NCBI GenBank assembly: GCA_900542145.1
Contig: UQMF01000015.1
Location: 1 to 58,953 of the forward strand
Length of the DNA: 58,953 nucleotides
DNA from: an uncultured Oscillospiraceae bacterium
GTDB lineage: Bacteria > Bacillota > Clostridia > Oscillospirales > Ruminococcaceae
Reading direction: 5' to 3'
The notes under the pieces were generated by a model. That model had not been told where the DNA came from and did not search any database. It saw only the letters and a program-made list of their open reading frames with translations. Both the position numbers and the translations under genes were made by a program. Positions 50,142 to 58,953 of this stretch are shown here, one piece after another (positions within the stretch are counted from its first letter, which is position 1; each line of letters starts with the position of its first letter).

Positions 50142-50676
50142 ATGGTCACCTCTAAAAACTGGGACGCGAGCAGACTTTGTACATAACCTATAACAGGTGT
50201 CAGAAACTAAACCGCAGCGTTATCCGCCTCAGACGGATAACGCGTTTACTTGATGTATTTCCAGGTTTGGTAACGACGCAGATGATGTAAGTCATAGAAA
50301 TCTGCCGTGAAGGAGGTTTTTAAAGGTGACCTTATATCATTTTAGTAGTTCGCCTCTAAAGGTAACATCAAATAAAGATTGTGCGCATATTGCGCTTTAT
50401 TACTCTTTTTGCAAAACCCGATTTGAGTCTGGTATTGACAATTCTATGCAACGATGTTATAATAAATCTGCATAATATAATGTCAGCCCTGAAAATCGGA
50501 TTGAAAAGCGATAATTTAAAAAGATGCAAGCAATACATGCGTCAGATTCAATAAATGGTTATGCGCGGCGTTTCCCTAGTTAGTAAAGCCGCCTAAAATG
50601 GTTGTATGTCTTTCAAAGCGTGGCGACTGGGATGCTGCACATTTTAACTTACATGAGGTTTTAGTGGTGACCATAA
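50140..50676. repeat. Inverted-repeat element(s), MITE-like
   Basis: Twenty bases at 50140-50159 are repeated inverted at 50657-50676 with two mismatches; the outer 11 (TTATGGTCACC/GGTGACCATAA) are perfect. A second right-end copy lies at 50316-50331 (15 of 16 matching), and a degraded left end at about 50348-50363. This fits two adjoining elements of about 190 and 330 bp, or one nested inside the other. The first unit carries a perfect hairpin, GCGTTATCCG (50217-50226) with CGGATAACGC (50234-50243). There is no transposase gene. The adjacent gene's promoter lies inside. Confidence 0.65.
50435..50463 (+). promoter_or_regulatory. Promoter of the GHL10 lipoprotein, inside the repeat
   Basis: TTGACA (50435-50440) and TATAAT (50458-50463) are 17 bases apart, an exact consensus. 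The leader to the ATG is about 260 bases and contains a GCGGC/GCCGC stem near 50564-50593. Confidence 0.75.
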
Positions 50677-50731
50677 GATAGAAAGCAGGCGAACGAATGG
50701 GGAAGCCTGCTGAATTGAGGAAAATACATAC

Positions 50732-52315
50732 ATGAGAAATAACATAGCAAGAGGATTCTGCGCATTCTTCGCGGCGGCGCTCCTGACGGGGTGCAGTTCG
50801 CATGGCGGCTCCTCCGGGGTCAGCATTGCGGATTTCGGCGGCTCCGGCGGAGTGAACTACTCCGGCACGTCAGCGGAGCTTCCGGCGGAGTCCACGGACA
50901 GCCCCGAAAGCGTCCCGGAATCGCCTGCCACGACATCGGCAAGGACGCCGGATTCCCCGGCGGAAAGCACCGCGCAGACCACGCCGGAGGAATCCGCTCC
51001 GGAGCAGCAGACTTCTGCTTCGACGCAGAAGAGCACGCCGGCGGAATCCGCCGCCGCGACTTCCCGGACGGAGAAGCCGCAGACTACTGCCAGTGCCACT
51101 ACCAGCACCTCCGCGACCTCACGTCAGGAGGAATCCACCCGGGGGACTACCGCGACGACGGCCCCTGCGCCGGATATCCCGGAGTACGACTACGGCAGCA
51201 ACAGTTACCAGGCGGTGAATTACTCCGAGGTCAAGGGTATCTGGATAAGCTACATCGAGCTTGCGGAGATAATGCAGGGTCAGTCGAAGGAGGGCTTCCG
51301 CAGGAATATTGCGGCGGTGTTCGATAACTGTGTTTCCCTGGGGATAAACACTGTGTACGTCCATGTGCGGTCGCACAGCGACGCCTACTACAAGTCGGAG
51401 CTTTTCCCCTGGTCGAAGTACATAACGGGAACCCTCGGAAATGACCCCGGCTACGACCCTCTGGCGGTAATGCTGAAGGAGGCGCACAGCCGCAGCCTGT
51501 CTTTCCAGGCGTGGATAAATCCGCTGAGGGCATGCAGTACCGGGCAGATAGGCTCCTATGGGAACTTCCCGGTGTATTCCTTTGCGACGGCTGCTGGAAT
51601 GAAGGGGAAGTACGCCGTTGACGTGAGTGGGACGTATTACCTGAATCCGGCGTATGAGGAGGTAACGGAGCTTATCGCCGCCGGCGCTTCGGAAATACTC
51701 GCGAATTATAACGTGGACGGGCTGCATATTGACGACTATTTCTACCCGACAACGGACGCTTCCTTTGACAGCAGTGCGTATTCCGCCAGCGGCTATTCCA
51801 GCCTGTCGGATTTCCGCTTCGCCAACTGCGACCGAATGGTGAAGGAGCTTTACAGCGCGGTGAAGGACGCTAATCCAACGGCGCTGTTCAGCGTGAGCGT
51901 CCAGGGGCGCATCGATAATAATTACAACCAGCTGTATGCCGACGTGCGCAAATGGTGCACGACTTCCGGATACCTGGACATGATAATTCCGCAGATATAT
52001 TACGGCTTCGAGAATTCTGCGGCGCCGTACAAGGCGACCCTGGACGAGTGGGAGGCTCTGGCGGTGAAGGGCGGAATTCCGCTTGTTGCCGGGCTTTCCG
52101 TATCGAAGGTGGGCTGCGAGGATACCTGGGCGGGCAGCGGAAAATACGAGTGGATAAACAACAGCGACATCATCTCCCGGCAGCTTGCCGCAGCGAAGAA
52201 GTGCCGTTCCTATGGCGGATTCGCACTGTACAGCTACCGCAGCGTGTTCTCGCCGGAAAGCTCGGTGAGCGCCGCGGTGAACAAGGAGATATCCGCGCTG
52301 AAAGATCTGATATAA
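50732..52315 (+). CDS. GHL10-type glycoside-hydrolase-like lipoprotein
   Basis: The 527-residue protein has a signal peptide and lipobox (LLTGC, Cys 21) and a long Ser/Thr/Pro/Glu-rich linker (about 30-150). A C-terminal TIM-barrel domain of the GHL10 family (KGIWISYIELAEI, NTVYVHVRSHSDA, QAWINPLRACS, VDGLHIDDYFYPT) follows. It should be a lipid-anchored outside enzyme acting on a polysaccharide or peptidoglycan; activity is not shown. The next gene, 12 bases later, is an amidase with a related barrel domain, so both probably act on the cell wall. The promoter lies within the repeat upstream. Confidence 0.87.
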   Translation: MRNNIARGFCAFFAAALLTGCSSHGGSSGVSIADFGGSGGVNYSGTSAELPAESTDSPESVPESPATTSARTPDSPAESTAQTTPEESAPEQQTSASTQKSTPAESAAATSRTEKPQTTASATTSTSATSRQEESTRGTTATTAPAPDIPEYDYGSNSYQAVNYSEVKGIWISYIELAEIMQGQSKEGFRRNIAAVFDNCVSLGINTVYVHVRSHSDAYYKSELFPWSKYITGTLGNDPGYDPLAVMLKEAHSRSLSFQAWINPLRACSTGQIGSYGNFPVYSFATAAGMKGKYAVDVSGTYYLNPAYEEVTELIAAGASEILANYNVDGLHIDDYFYPTTDASFDSSAYSASGYSSLSDFRFANCDRMVKELYSAVKDANPTALFSVSVQGRIDNNYNQLYADVRKWCTTSGYLDMIIPQIYYGFENSAAPYKATLDEWEALAVKGGIPLVAGLSVSKVGCEDTWAGSGKYEWINNSDIISRQLAAAKKCRSYGGFALYSYRSVFSPESSVSAAVNKEISALKDLI

Positions 52316-52327
52316 TGGGGAATTGCA

Positions 52328-55300
52328 ATGAAAAGACTATTTAAAGGGCTGCTCGGCGCCGTTTTATCGCTGAGTATCCTGACCGGCGCCGCTTCAGCGC
52401 TCCCGACATCGGAGGAGCCGCAGCAGACCGTGGAGGAATCCGAAGTTACGGCGGAGCAGGAGAGCGACCTCACCGCTGCTGACCTGGTTTCCGGCGAGAG
52501 CATGGTGTTCCTGCCGAACGGGCTGCGCGCTGTCACCCTCTTCCCGGGGAAGGATTTCTGCACCGGGGAAACCACTGACGCTGCGCTTGCGGAGGAACTC
52601 CCGGCGCTGTTCGATGAGATTTCCGGGTATGAAATGAACGCAGTGCTCATAAATTCTGACGCCAACGGGAAGAAATACTATGACCTGGATATGACATCCG
52701 GCAGGGGAGTACTGGGCACGGTGATCGACAAGGCTCATGAATACGGGCTGTCGGCGTATATTCAGCTGGACGTGGATTCGCTGGTCGCCGATGTTATCGC
52801 CCAGGGCGGCGGACTGAAATCCGGATTTGCGGCGGCGGTGCACAAGTTCGTGATGAAGTATGCCTGCGAGGGCATACTCCTGTCGGATTACTACACGCAG
52901 GACACTCCGGAGATGTACGCGGAGTACATGCGCAGCGGCTCGGGAATAGGCTACGGCAACTGGCTGTATGAAACGAACGAGTACATTATCCGCACCGTGT
53001 CGGAGGTTATCCGCCGCACCAGCAATACCACGGCGGTGGGACTGCTGATAACCGATATGTGGGCGAACAGCTCCAGCAATGAGGAGGGCTCCGCCACTGC
53101 GGATACCGTCCAGGCGCTGTACGACGGGAACTGCGACACCCGGGAGTATATCCGCCGGGGTTACGCGGACATGGTGATGGTTAAGGCGTACGGCACCGAC
53201 AGCGACGCTTCCCTGGGATTCAACAGCGTGGTATCCTGGTGGTACGACCTCGCGGAGCAGAACGGCGTGAAGATGTATGTGCTGCACCTCAACGACAGGA
53301 TAGGGCAGTATTCCGGCTGGTATGAGGACCAGCTGCTGCGCCAGCTTTCCATTATGGAGGATTACGACGACATCGGCGGAAGCTGCTTCAATTCCCTCCA
53401 GGGGCTGCGGGATAACCTGCTCGGCTCCACGGACACGCTGATGAAGTACTTCGACGAGCAGATAAATACGAGCACGCTGTTCGATTCACTCCAGATGATC
53501 TCGCCGACCCAGACCAGCTTCGTGACCTATGACTCCACCGTGAAGTTCATGGGAACTTTCGACGAGAACTTCGACGTGTACTTTGACAGCAGCAGGGTAA
53601 AGCTGAACGAGGCAGGAAACTTCTTCATTCAGAAGGACCTCAAGGTCGGCAGGAACTCTTTTGTCATTGAGCATAAGGGAAAGAAGATATACTATACTAT
53701 AGAGCGCCAGGTGGACGTGCTGCGCTCCATCGGGCAGACCAAGGACATCGTGGTCGAGGGCGGCTCCAGAGTTACCCTGGAGGCGGTGGCATACAGCGGA
53801 AGCAGCGTTTCCGCCGTCATCGCCGGAAAGACCGTGACGCTGAAGGAGAAGTCCGGAGCCAGCGAGGACCTGGACTCCAACTCGGATTACGCGAAGTTTG
53901 TGGGATATTACCGCGTCCCCGAGGGAATAGTCGGCTCCCAGCAGAGCCTGGGCAGCGTGAGCTACTACGCAGTGTACCGCGGAATAGAGGAGTACATGAC
54001 CGGCGGAAGCATAACGATAGACGCCGAGCCGGAGCCTCCGAAGCAGGTGGAAAGCAACTTCGTGGACGAATCCAGCGTGGGCACCGGAGAGGTAGTCGGA
54101 ACCATCGCCCCGGTAGTCACCAGCAGCGAGTACGTTACCTACATAAAGACACTGAACAACTACACCCAGGTGTTCGACAGCCAGACCTCCGGAAATATCC
54201 CGTCGCCGGTGCTGTCGCAGCTTCCGGCAGGCAGTCTGGATTACTACAAGACCGCTTCCGGCGACTTCGTTATCTCGACCTCCGGCAGGCGCTACAAGTC
54301 CTCCGATGTCACAACGTTCTACGACACCGGACTCGGCACGAATGCGCTGTACGTCAAGGCTGTGGGCAATTCCAACGGGAAAAGCTACCTGAAGCTGCAC
54401 CTCGACTACAAATCCACGTTCAACGTGACCGCGCCGGTTTCCTATGTTGAGGAACTGGACGGACCCTATGGGGTCACGAACTACAACGCCACCAAGGTGG
54501 AGATAGTTTTCGACAACGTGACGAGCGTGACAAAGCTCCCGGATTTCAAGAACTGCTCCCTGTTCAGCGCAGGCAGCTGGGACACCGTGGAACAGAAGGG
54601 CGTGCCGAAATTCCGGCTGACGCTCACACTGCGCCAGGCTGGTATTTACAGCGGCTGCGGCGCGTATTACGACGAAAACGGCGACCTGATGATAACCTTC
54701 GATGTGCCGACGGCTTCGCTTTCCGGCAAGGTCATCGTCATCGACCCTGGACACGGCTACGGAAAGGTAGTCGGAAAGCTGGACCCCGGCTCCATCGGCA
54801 ATGTTACGGAGCAGTCCGTGAATCTTGCGGTGGCAAAGGTGCTTGAGAAGAAGCTCACGGCGATGGGCGCCACCGTAGTCCGCTTAAAGACCGAGAGCGA
54901 GTTCATTCTGACGGAAACGCGCCCGACGGTTGCGCGGAGTTACGGCGCGGATATGTTTATCTCGCTGCACTGCAATGCGGCGCTGAATCAGCAGGCGCAC
55001 GGCGTTGAGGTGTATTACTTCACGTCCTTCTCGCAGCCGCTTGCGAAGTACATCAACGACAACCTCTCAAATTACTACGACAGCAAGGTTTACGGCGATG
55101 GCACGAACAGCAGTCGCGGCGACAAGTACAGCTACTACTGGGTAACGCTCCAGCAGGATTTCCCGTCAGTTCTTGTGGAGATGGGATTTGTCAGCAACGA
55201 GCGTGAGTGCATGATCATGGCGGATCCCACCCACCAGGACGGAATCGCGCAGAGCATAGCCGACGGCGTGAAGGCGTACTTCGCGCGCAGCGGTCTGAGC

Positions 55301-55564
55301 TACTCCGGCAGCGGAAGCAGCGAAGCCCCGGATCAGCCCTCCACCCCCTCGACTCCCACGGAGCCGACGACGCCGGACGAGCCAGTCACCCCGACGGAGC
55401 CTGACGAGCCGACACCTACCGACCCGGAAACCTCCGAGCCGGATACACCAGGCTCCGACGAATCCCCGGCGACCCCGGAGCCGGAAGCTCCCACGACCGA
55501 GGAGCCGGCGCCGGATACCTCTGAACCGGACGACCCCGGCGGCGGGGGGATACGCGTAGAATAA
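52328..55564 (+). CDS. Secreted N-acetylmuramoyl-L-alanine amidase, multidomain
   Basis: The 1078-residue protein has a signal peptide (cleavage near ASA) and a GHL10-like TIM-barrel domain at about 60-350. Beta-rich regions follow to about 795, then an Amidase_3 catalytic domain at about 803-990. Its zinc residues are visible: His in DPGHG (near 807), Glu in EQSVN (near 828), His in SLHCNA (near 880) and the catalytic Glu in VEMGF (near 950). A Pro/Thr/Glu-rich tail ends the protein. It cleaves the amide between MurNAc and stem peptide. The large N-terminal part is unusual for this family and may bind or cut glycans. It follows the GHL10 gene in one operon. Confidence 0.9.
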   Translation: MKRLFKGLLGAVLSLSILTGAASALPTSEEPQQTVEESEVTAEQESDLTAADLVSGESMVFLPNGLRAVTLFPGKDFCTGETTDAALAEELPALFDEISGYEMNAVLINSDANGKKYYDLDMTSGRGVLGTVIDKAHEYGLSAYIQLDVDSLVADVIAQGGGLKSGFAAAVHKFVMKYACEGILLSDYYTQDTPEMYAEYMRSGSGIGYGNWLYETNEYIIRTVSEVIRRTSNTTAVGLLITDMWANSSSNEEGSATADTVQALYDGNCDTREYIRRGYADMVMVKAYGTDSDASLGFNSVVSWWYDLAEQNGVKMYVLHLNDRIGQYSGWYEDQLLRQLSIMEDYDDIGGSCFNSLQGLRDNLLGSTDTLMKYFDEQINTSTLFDSLQMISPTQTSFVTYDSTVKFMGTFDENFDVYFDSSRVKLNEAGNFFIQKDLKVGRNSFVIEHKGKKIYYTIERQVDVLRSIGQTKDIVVEGGSRVTLEAVAYSGSSVSAVIAGKTVTLKEKSGASEDLDSNSDYAKFVGYYRVPEGIVGSQQSLGSVSYYAVYRGIEEYMTGGSITIDAEPEPPKQVESNFVDESSVGTGEVVGTIAPVVTSSEYVTYIKTLNNYTQVFDSQTSGNIPSPVLSQLPAGSLDYYKTASGDFVISTSGRRYKSSDVTTFYDTGLGTNALYVKAVGNSNGKSYLKLHLDYKSTFNVTAPVSYVEELDGPYGVTNYNATKVEIVFDNVTSVTKLPDFKNCSLFSAGSWDTVEQKGVPKFRLTLTLRQAGIYSGCGAYYDENGDLMITFDVPTASLSGKVIVIDPGHGYGKVVGKLDPGSIGNVTEQSVNLAVAKVLEKKLTAMGATVVRLKTESEFILTETRPTVARSYGADMFISLHCNAALNQQAHGVEVYYFTSFSQPLAKYINDNLSNYYDSKVYGDGTNSSRGDKYSYYWVTLQQDFPSVLVEMGFVSNERECMIMADPTHQDGIAQSIADGVKAYFARSGLSYSGSGSSEAPDQPSTPSTPTEPTTPDEPVTPTEPDEPTPTDPETSEPDTPGSDESPATPEPEAPTTEEPAPDTSEPDDPGGGGIRVE

Positions 55565-55567
55565 CCC

Positions 55568-55637
55568 CATGCAGCGGAAACGACGGCATGAGCGGCGCAA
55601 AAAATGCGGCGCGGTGCTTGAATTTTTCCGCTGCATG
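55568..55637. repeat. Inverted repeat overlapping the glmS promoter
   Basis: CATGCAGCGGAAA (55568-55580) is exactly repeated in inverted form as TTTCCGCTGCATG (55625-55637). The right arm lies in the spacer of the glmS promoter, so it could be an operator, or a long hairpin at the end of the amidase transcript. Confidence 0.6.
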
Positions 55638-55646
55638 TGTTATAAT
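55618..55646 (+). promoter_or_regulatory. Promoter of glmS
   Basis: TTGAAT (55618-55623) and TATAAT (55641-55646) are 17 bases apart. The leader to the start is about 70 bases, too short for a glmS ribozyme. Confidence 0.7.
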
Positions 55647-55720
55647 CAGAGAAAGTGGTTTTATCCGGCAGGGGAGCCGAATAAACATGATACAGAAATA
55701 CACGATCGGAGGAAAATATA

Positions 55721-57547
55721 ATGTGCGGAATAGTAGGCTATATCGGTCAGCGCGACTGCACCGACGTACTTATGGACGGACTTGAGAAGCTGGAATACCG
55801 CGGATATGACAGTGCCGGTATTGCGGTTTTCGAAAAGACCGGGATAAAGACGGTAAAGACCAAGGGCAAGCTCAAGGATATGCGTGAAAAGCTCGTCAAG
55901 GAGGGCAGCCCCGTCGGTCACTGCGGAATCGGCCATACCAGATGGGCGACCCACGGCGAGCCGAGCGACCTGAATTCCCACCCGCATTCAAATGGGCGCG
56001 TCACCATCGTTCACAACGGAATAATCGAGAATTACATAGAGCTGAAGGAATTCCTGACGGAGAAGGGGTATACGTTCAAATCCCAGACGGACAGCGAGAT
56101 AATCGCATGCCTGCTGGATTACTACTATTCCGAGCGGAATCCGCTGCACGCCATCACCGAAACCGTGAAGGAGCTCCGCGGCAGTTACGCCCTGGGCATA
56201 ATCTTCCGGGATTTTCCGGACAGGGTATACGCCACCCGTAAGGAATCCCCCCTTATTGTGGGTATCGGCGAGAACGAGTATTTCATCGGCAGCGATATCC
56301 CGGCATTCCTCAGATACACCAAGAAGTATGTCCTGCTGGACGATGACGACATCGTGTGCATGAAAACCGACGGCGTGGAGTTCTATGATGTCCACGGACT
56401 TCCCGAGAAGAAGGAGATCAGCGTTGCGGAGTGGGACGTTGAGCAGGCGCAGAAGTGCGGTTACCCCCACTTCATGCTCAAAGAGATCCACGAGCAGCCG
56501 GATATTGTCGGAAAGACCGTTGAATCCTGTTGCCGCGATGGAGTTCCGTATTTCGACGATATAGGGCTGACCGACGATCTTATCCGCGGTGTGAAGCGAG
56601 TATTCGTCGTTGCCTGCGGAACCGCAATGCACGCCGGGATAATCGGCCGCTACGCCATCGAGGGACTTGCGAGGATTCCGGTGACCGTGGAGGTCGCTTC
56701 CGAATTCCGGTATATGGACCCCATCGTGGGCGATGGCGACCTGGTTATCGTGGTTTCCCAGAGCGGCGAAACCGCGGATACCAAAGCAGGCATGGAACTC
56801 GCCAAGCAGAAGGGTGCAAAGACCCTGGCGGTGGTCAACGTGAAGTATTCCGCCATCGCACGCCAGGCGGATATGTATATCCACACGCTCGCAGGCCCGG
56901 AGATCGCAGTAGCCTCCACAAAGGCGTACACAGCGCAGATCTCTGTGATGTACCTGCTGGCGTTCCGGTTCGCATTCGCGAAGGGAACTATCGACGAATC
57001 CAGGCTGAGGGCGCTGACGGCGCAGCTCCTGGGCGCTCCGGCTGCTATCCGGAAAGTCATTGACAACAAGGACGAGTGCCAGTTCATCGCAAGCAAACTG
57101 GTGAACGCAGATAACCTGTTCTTCATCGGCAGGACGTTCGACTACGCGCTGTCGCTTGAAGGCTCCCTGAAGCTGAAGGAGATAAGCTATATCCACTCCG
57201 AGGCGTATGCTGCCGGAGAGCTGAAGCACGGCACAATTTCCCTTATCGAGCCGGGAATCCCGGTGATAACCGTGGCGACCCAGGCGAATATCCTCGCCAA
57301 GACCATCAGCAACATGGAGGAGGTCAAGGCGCGCGGCGGTGTGATAATCGCAGTCTGCCGCAAGGGCACCGTGTTTGCGGAGGGTACTGTGGACATGAAG
57401 CTAGAGATAGACGCAGACCTTGACGATATGATGGTTCCGCTGCCGACGGTGTGCGCGCTCCAGCTGATCGCGTATTACACCTCGGTTCTCCGTGGAATAG
57501 ACCCCGACAAGCCCAGGAACCTGGCGAAATCCGTAACAACTGAGTAA
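55721..57547 (+). CDS. glmS: Glutamine-fructose-6-phosphate aminotransferase (isomerizing)
   Basis: The 608-residue enzyme makes glucosamine-6-phosphate from fructose-6-phosphate and glutamine, the first step to UDP-GlcNAc. Cys2 after the initiator (MCGIVGYIG) is the glutaminase nucleophile. Two SIS sugar domains follow (CGTAMHAGIIGRYAIE; SQSGETADTKAG; STKAYTAQ). The C-terminus, PRNLAKSVTTE, carries the conserved Lys. Length is normal. GGAGG precedes the ATG. It sits between cell-wall hydrolases and galE, consistent with envelope sugar supply. Confidence 0.97.
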   Translation: MCGIVGYIGQRDCTDVLMDGLEKLEYRGYDSAGIAVFEKTGIKTVKTKGKLKDMREKLVKEGSPVGHCGIGHTRWATHGEPSDLNSHPHSNGRVTIVHNGIIENYIELKEFLTEKGYTFKSQTDSEIIACLLDYYYSERNPLHAITETVKELRGSYALGIIFRDFPDRVYATRKESPLIVGIGENEYFIGSDIPAFLRYTKKYVLLDDDDIVCMKTDGVEFYDVHGLPEKKEISVAEWDVEQAQKCGYPHFMLKEIHEQPDIVGKTVESCCRDGVPYFDDIGLTDDLIRGVKRVFVVACGTAMHAGIIGRYAIEGLARIPVTVEVASEFRYMDPIVGDGDLVIVVSQSGETADTKAGMELAKQKGAKTLAVVNVKYSAIARQADMYIHTLAGPEIAVASTKAYTAQISVMYLLAFRFAFAKGTIDESRLRALTAQLLGAPAAIRKVIDNKDECQFIASKLVNADNLFFIGRTFDYALSLEGSLKLKEISYIHSEAYAAGELKHGTISLIEPGIPVITVATQANILAKTISNMEEVKARGGVIIAVCRKGTVFAEGTVDMKLEIDADLDDMMVPLPTVCALQLIAYYTSVLRGIDPDKPRNLAKSVTTE

Positions 57548-57556
57548 TATCCCGGC

Positions 57557-57585
57557 GGACGGCTGAAAATGCCGTCCGTTGTTTT
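57557..57585 (+). terminator. Terminator of glmS
   Basis: GGACGGC (57557-57563) pairs with GCCGTCC (57571-57577), followed by GTTGTTTTT. Confidence 0.75.
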
Positions 57586-57597
57586 TGCAAATCGTTA

Positions 57598-57626
57598 TTG
57601 ACAAACGTCTGAAAAAGGATTATAAT
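57598..57626 (+). promoter_or_regulatory. Consensus promoter of galE
   Basis: TTGACA (57598-57603) and TATAAT (57621-57626) are 17 bases apart, an exact match. Confidence 0.85.
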
Positions 57627-57680
57627 AAAAATGTATTTTCGGCGCGCGCCGGAAAAGTGAACAAAACGGAGGGTCAGACT

Positions 57681-58691
57681 ATGGCTATTCTTGTAACCGG
57701 AGGAGCAGGTTTCATCGGCTCCCATACCTGCGTGGAACTTCTTAATGCAGGCGAAGAAATCGTTGTGATGGATAACTTCTATAATTCAAATTCCAAGGCT
57801 CTTGACGGAATCAGAAAAATAACCGGCAAGGACTTCAGGTTCTACGAGGCGGACATGCTCGACATCGCCGAAGTAGACCGCATATTTGCAGAAAACGACA
57901 TCGAGCAGGTGATACATTTTGCAGGCTACAAGTGCGTTCCCGAGAGCGTGAAGAAGCCGCTGATGTACTATTCCAACAACCTGCGCGGTACATTTAATAT
58001 TCTCGAAACCATGAAGAAGTACGGCTGCACGAAGTTCGTGTTCAGTTCCTCTGCAACGGTTTACGGTATTCCTGCGACAGTTCCGGTCAAGGAGGACTTC
58101 CCGCTGTCCGCGATAAATCCGTACGGCAGCACAAAGCTCATCATTGAGAATCTGTGCCGCGAGATGTCCGCCGCTGATCCTGCCTGGACAATGATACTGC
58201 TGCGTTATTTCAATCCTGTCGGCGCACACGAGAGCGGACTTATCGGCGAGGACCCGAACGGGATCCCGAACAACCTCATGCCCATCGTGCTGGATAAGGC
58301 TACCGGCAAGCGCGACGTTCTGGCAGTGGCAGGTAACGACTACCCCACTCCGGACGGAACCTGCGTGCGCGACTATATCCACGTCGTTGATCTGGCAAAG
58401 GGACATGTTGCCGCAGTCAGAAAGGCACGCACCATTACCGGCGCGCCTGCCTACAACCTGGGCACCGGCAAGGGCTATTCCGTACTGGAGATACTGGACA
58501 CATTCCAGCGCGTTAACGGGATCGACCTGGGCTACACCATCGGTCCGAGAAGACCTGGCGACGCCGCCGCTACATATTCCGACCCCTCCCTCGCAGAAAA
58601 GGAGCTCGGCTGGAAGGCCGAAAAGACCCTGGACGAAATGTGCCGTGACGCATGGCATTTCAGACAGGTTCGTGCCGCCGAGGACAAGTGA
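57681..58691 (+). CDS. galE: UDP-glucose 4-epimerase
   Basis: The 336-residue enzyme interconverts UDP-glucose and UDP-galactose using bound NAD. The Rossmann glycine motif VTGGAGFIGSH lies near 5-15, and the YGSTK catalytic motif near 149-153 follows SSSATVYG. RYFNPVGAHESG is also conserved. ATG 57681 is chosen because ACGGAGG precedes it and the family start (MAILVTGGAGF) follows; the upstream frame overlaps the promoter. It has its own promoter. The downstream sequence is a repeat element. Confidence 0.95.
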   Translation: MAILVTGGAGFIGSHTCVELLNAGEEIVVMDNFYNSNSKALDGIRKITGKDFRFYEADMLDIAEVDRIFAENDIEQVIHFAGYKCVPESVKKPLMYYSNNLRGTFNILETMKKYGCTKFVFSSSATVYGIPATVPVKEDFPLSAINPYGSTKLIIENLCREMSAADPAWTMILLRYFNPVGAHESGLIGEDPNGIPNNLMPIVLDKATGKRDVLAVAGNDYPTPDGTCVRDYIHVVDLAKGHVAAVRKARTITGAPAYNLGTGKGYSVLEILDTFQRVNGIDLGYTIGPRRPGDAAATYSDPSLAEKELGWKAEKTLDEMCRDAWHFRQVRAAEDK

Positions 58692-58953
58692 CCCCTAAGG
58701 CAACACCGCACAAAGACCATATATTGGATTTTGCACGTGTCTTGCTTGCATCTTTTTAGTTTGGCGCAAAAAATCACAAGATTACTCAACGGATATGTTC
58801 CATGTTGCGCCAAACTTGCATCTTGCACAATTCGTCCTAGCAAGGCGTGTCTTCCCCAGCGGGGGAGGTGGCGCGTAGCGCCGGAGAGGTTGACCGAAAG
58901 ACCAGCCTTGCGTCGATAGTTGTTGACTTGAAAACGCTATCGCTTCCGTCAAC
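58692..58953. repeat. Palindromic intergenic repeat, cut by the window end
   Basis: AGTTTGGCGCAA (58758-58769) is exactly inverted as TTGCGCCAAACT (58805-58816). GCAAGGC (58841-58847) pairs with GCCTTGC near 58904-58910, enclosing CCCC/GGGG and GGCGC/GCGCC stems. TTGCATCTT recurs near both arms. No gene is seen. It resembles the dispersed palindromic repeats common in gut Oscillospiraceae, from memory only. Confidence 0.5.

Noticed and set aside
55647..55720. glmS ribozyme upstream of glmS
   Set aside because: The predicted leader is only about 70 bases, less than half a glmS ribozyme, and shows none of its core.

Overview
The window reads as chromosomal DNA of a strictly anaerobic Clostridia bacterium, most likely Oscillospiraceae/Ruminococcaceae. 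This is an inference from gene families (DegV, YjfB, a TM1266-type hydrogenase-linked regulator, formate-THF ligase, pyrophosphate-type phosphofructokinase, NADP-type glutamate dehydrogenase, DUF4234 and many zinc-ribbon membrane proteins) and from the signals. Genes have AGGAGG-like ribosome sites, and many are preceded by near-consensus TTGACA-17-TATAAT promoters. No rRNA, tRNA or CRISPR array was recognised.

Layout. 0-4 kb: zinc-ribbon protein, a trmL-degV operon and a SulP transporter. 4-14.6 kb: a signalling island with a PASTA lipoprotein, an AraC-GGDEF fusion, a double-FHA ABC exporter, a membrane Ser/Thr kinase with a leucine-rich-repeat ectodomain, and a two-gene operon of an unknown helical protein plus a Ser/Thr kinase fused to a STAND-type NTPase. 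14.6-17.6 kb: an attenuator-controlled operon of a TM1266 regulator, a solute-binding lipoprotein and a fused permease-ATPase. 17.6-20 kb (minus strand): SPFH, YhfC, ribbon-helix-helix and SdpI-like genes behind a palindromic operator. 20-22.3 kb: PAP2 phosphatase, YjfB and a scar of three broken genes.

22.3-30.5 kb is a probable metal-homeostasis locus: half ABC transporter, TetR regulator, ZIP transporter, a DtxR-like regulator without the usual metal ligands, a heterodimeric ABC pair, a YgbA-type Cys-rich protein and a DUF454 protein. A repeated operator, GTTAG-N6-CTAAC, ties these together. 30.5-45.6 kb is mostly housekeeping: mnmM, membrane proteins, a HAD phosphatase, a divergent second type II topoisomerase (B and A subunits), fhs, tsaE with an extra zinc ribbon, tsaB, terD, an RNHCP protein and a PPi-type phosphofructokinase.

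45.6-47.3 kb is a small XRE/ImmA/sigma-like module, perhaps a mobile-element remnant, behind a symmetric 44-bp operator. 47.8-59 kb holds gdhA, a DUF4234 protein, inverted-repeat elements that carry the apparent promoter of the next gene, two secreted cell-wall proteins (GHL10-type lipoprotein and a multidomain amidase), glmS, galE and a palindromic repeat cut by the window end.

The best candidate for an undescribed system is the 6.2-14.6 kb phospho-signalling island. Its transporter has the architecture of mycobacterial Rv1747, but its kinases carry LRR and STAND modules.
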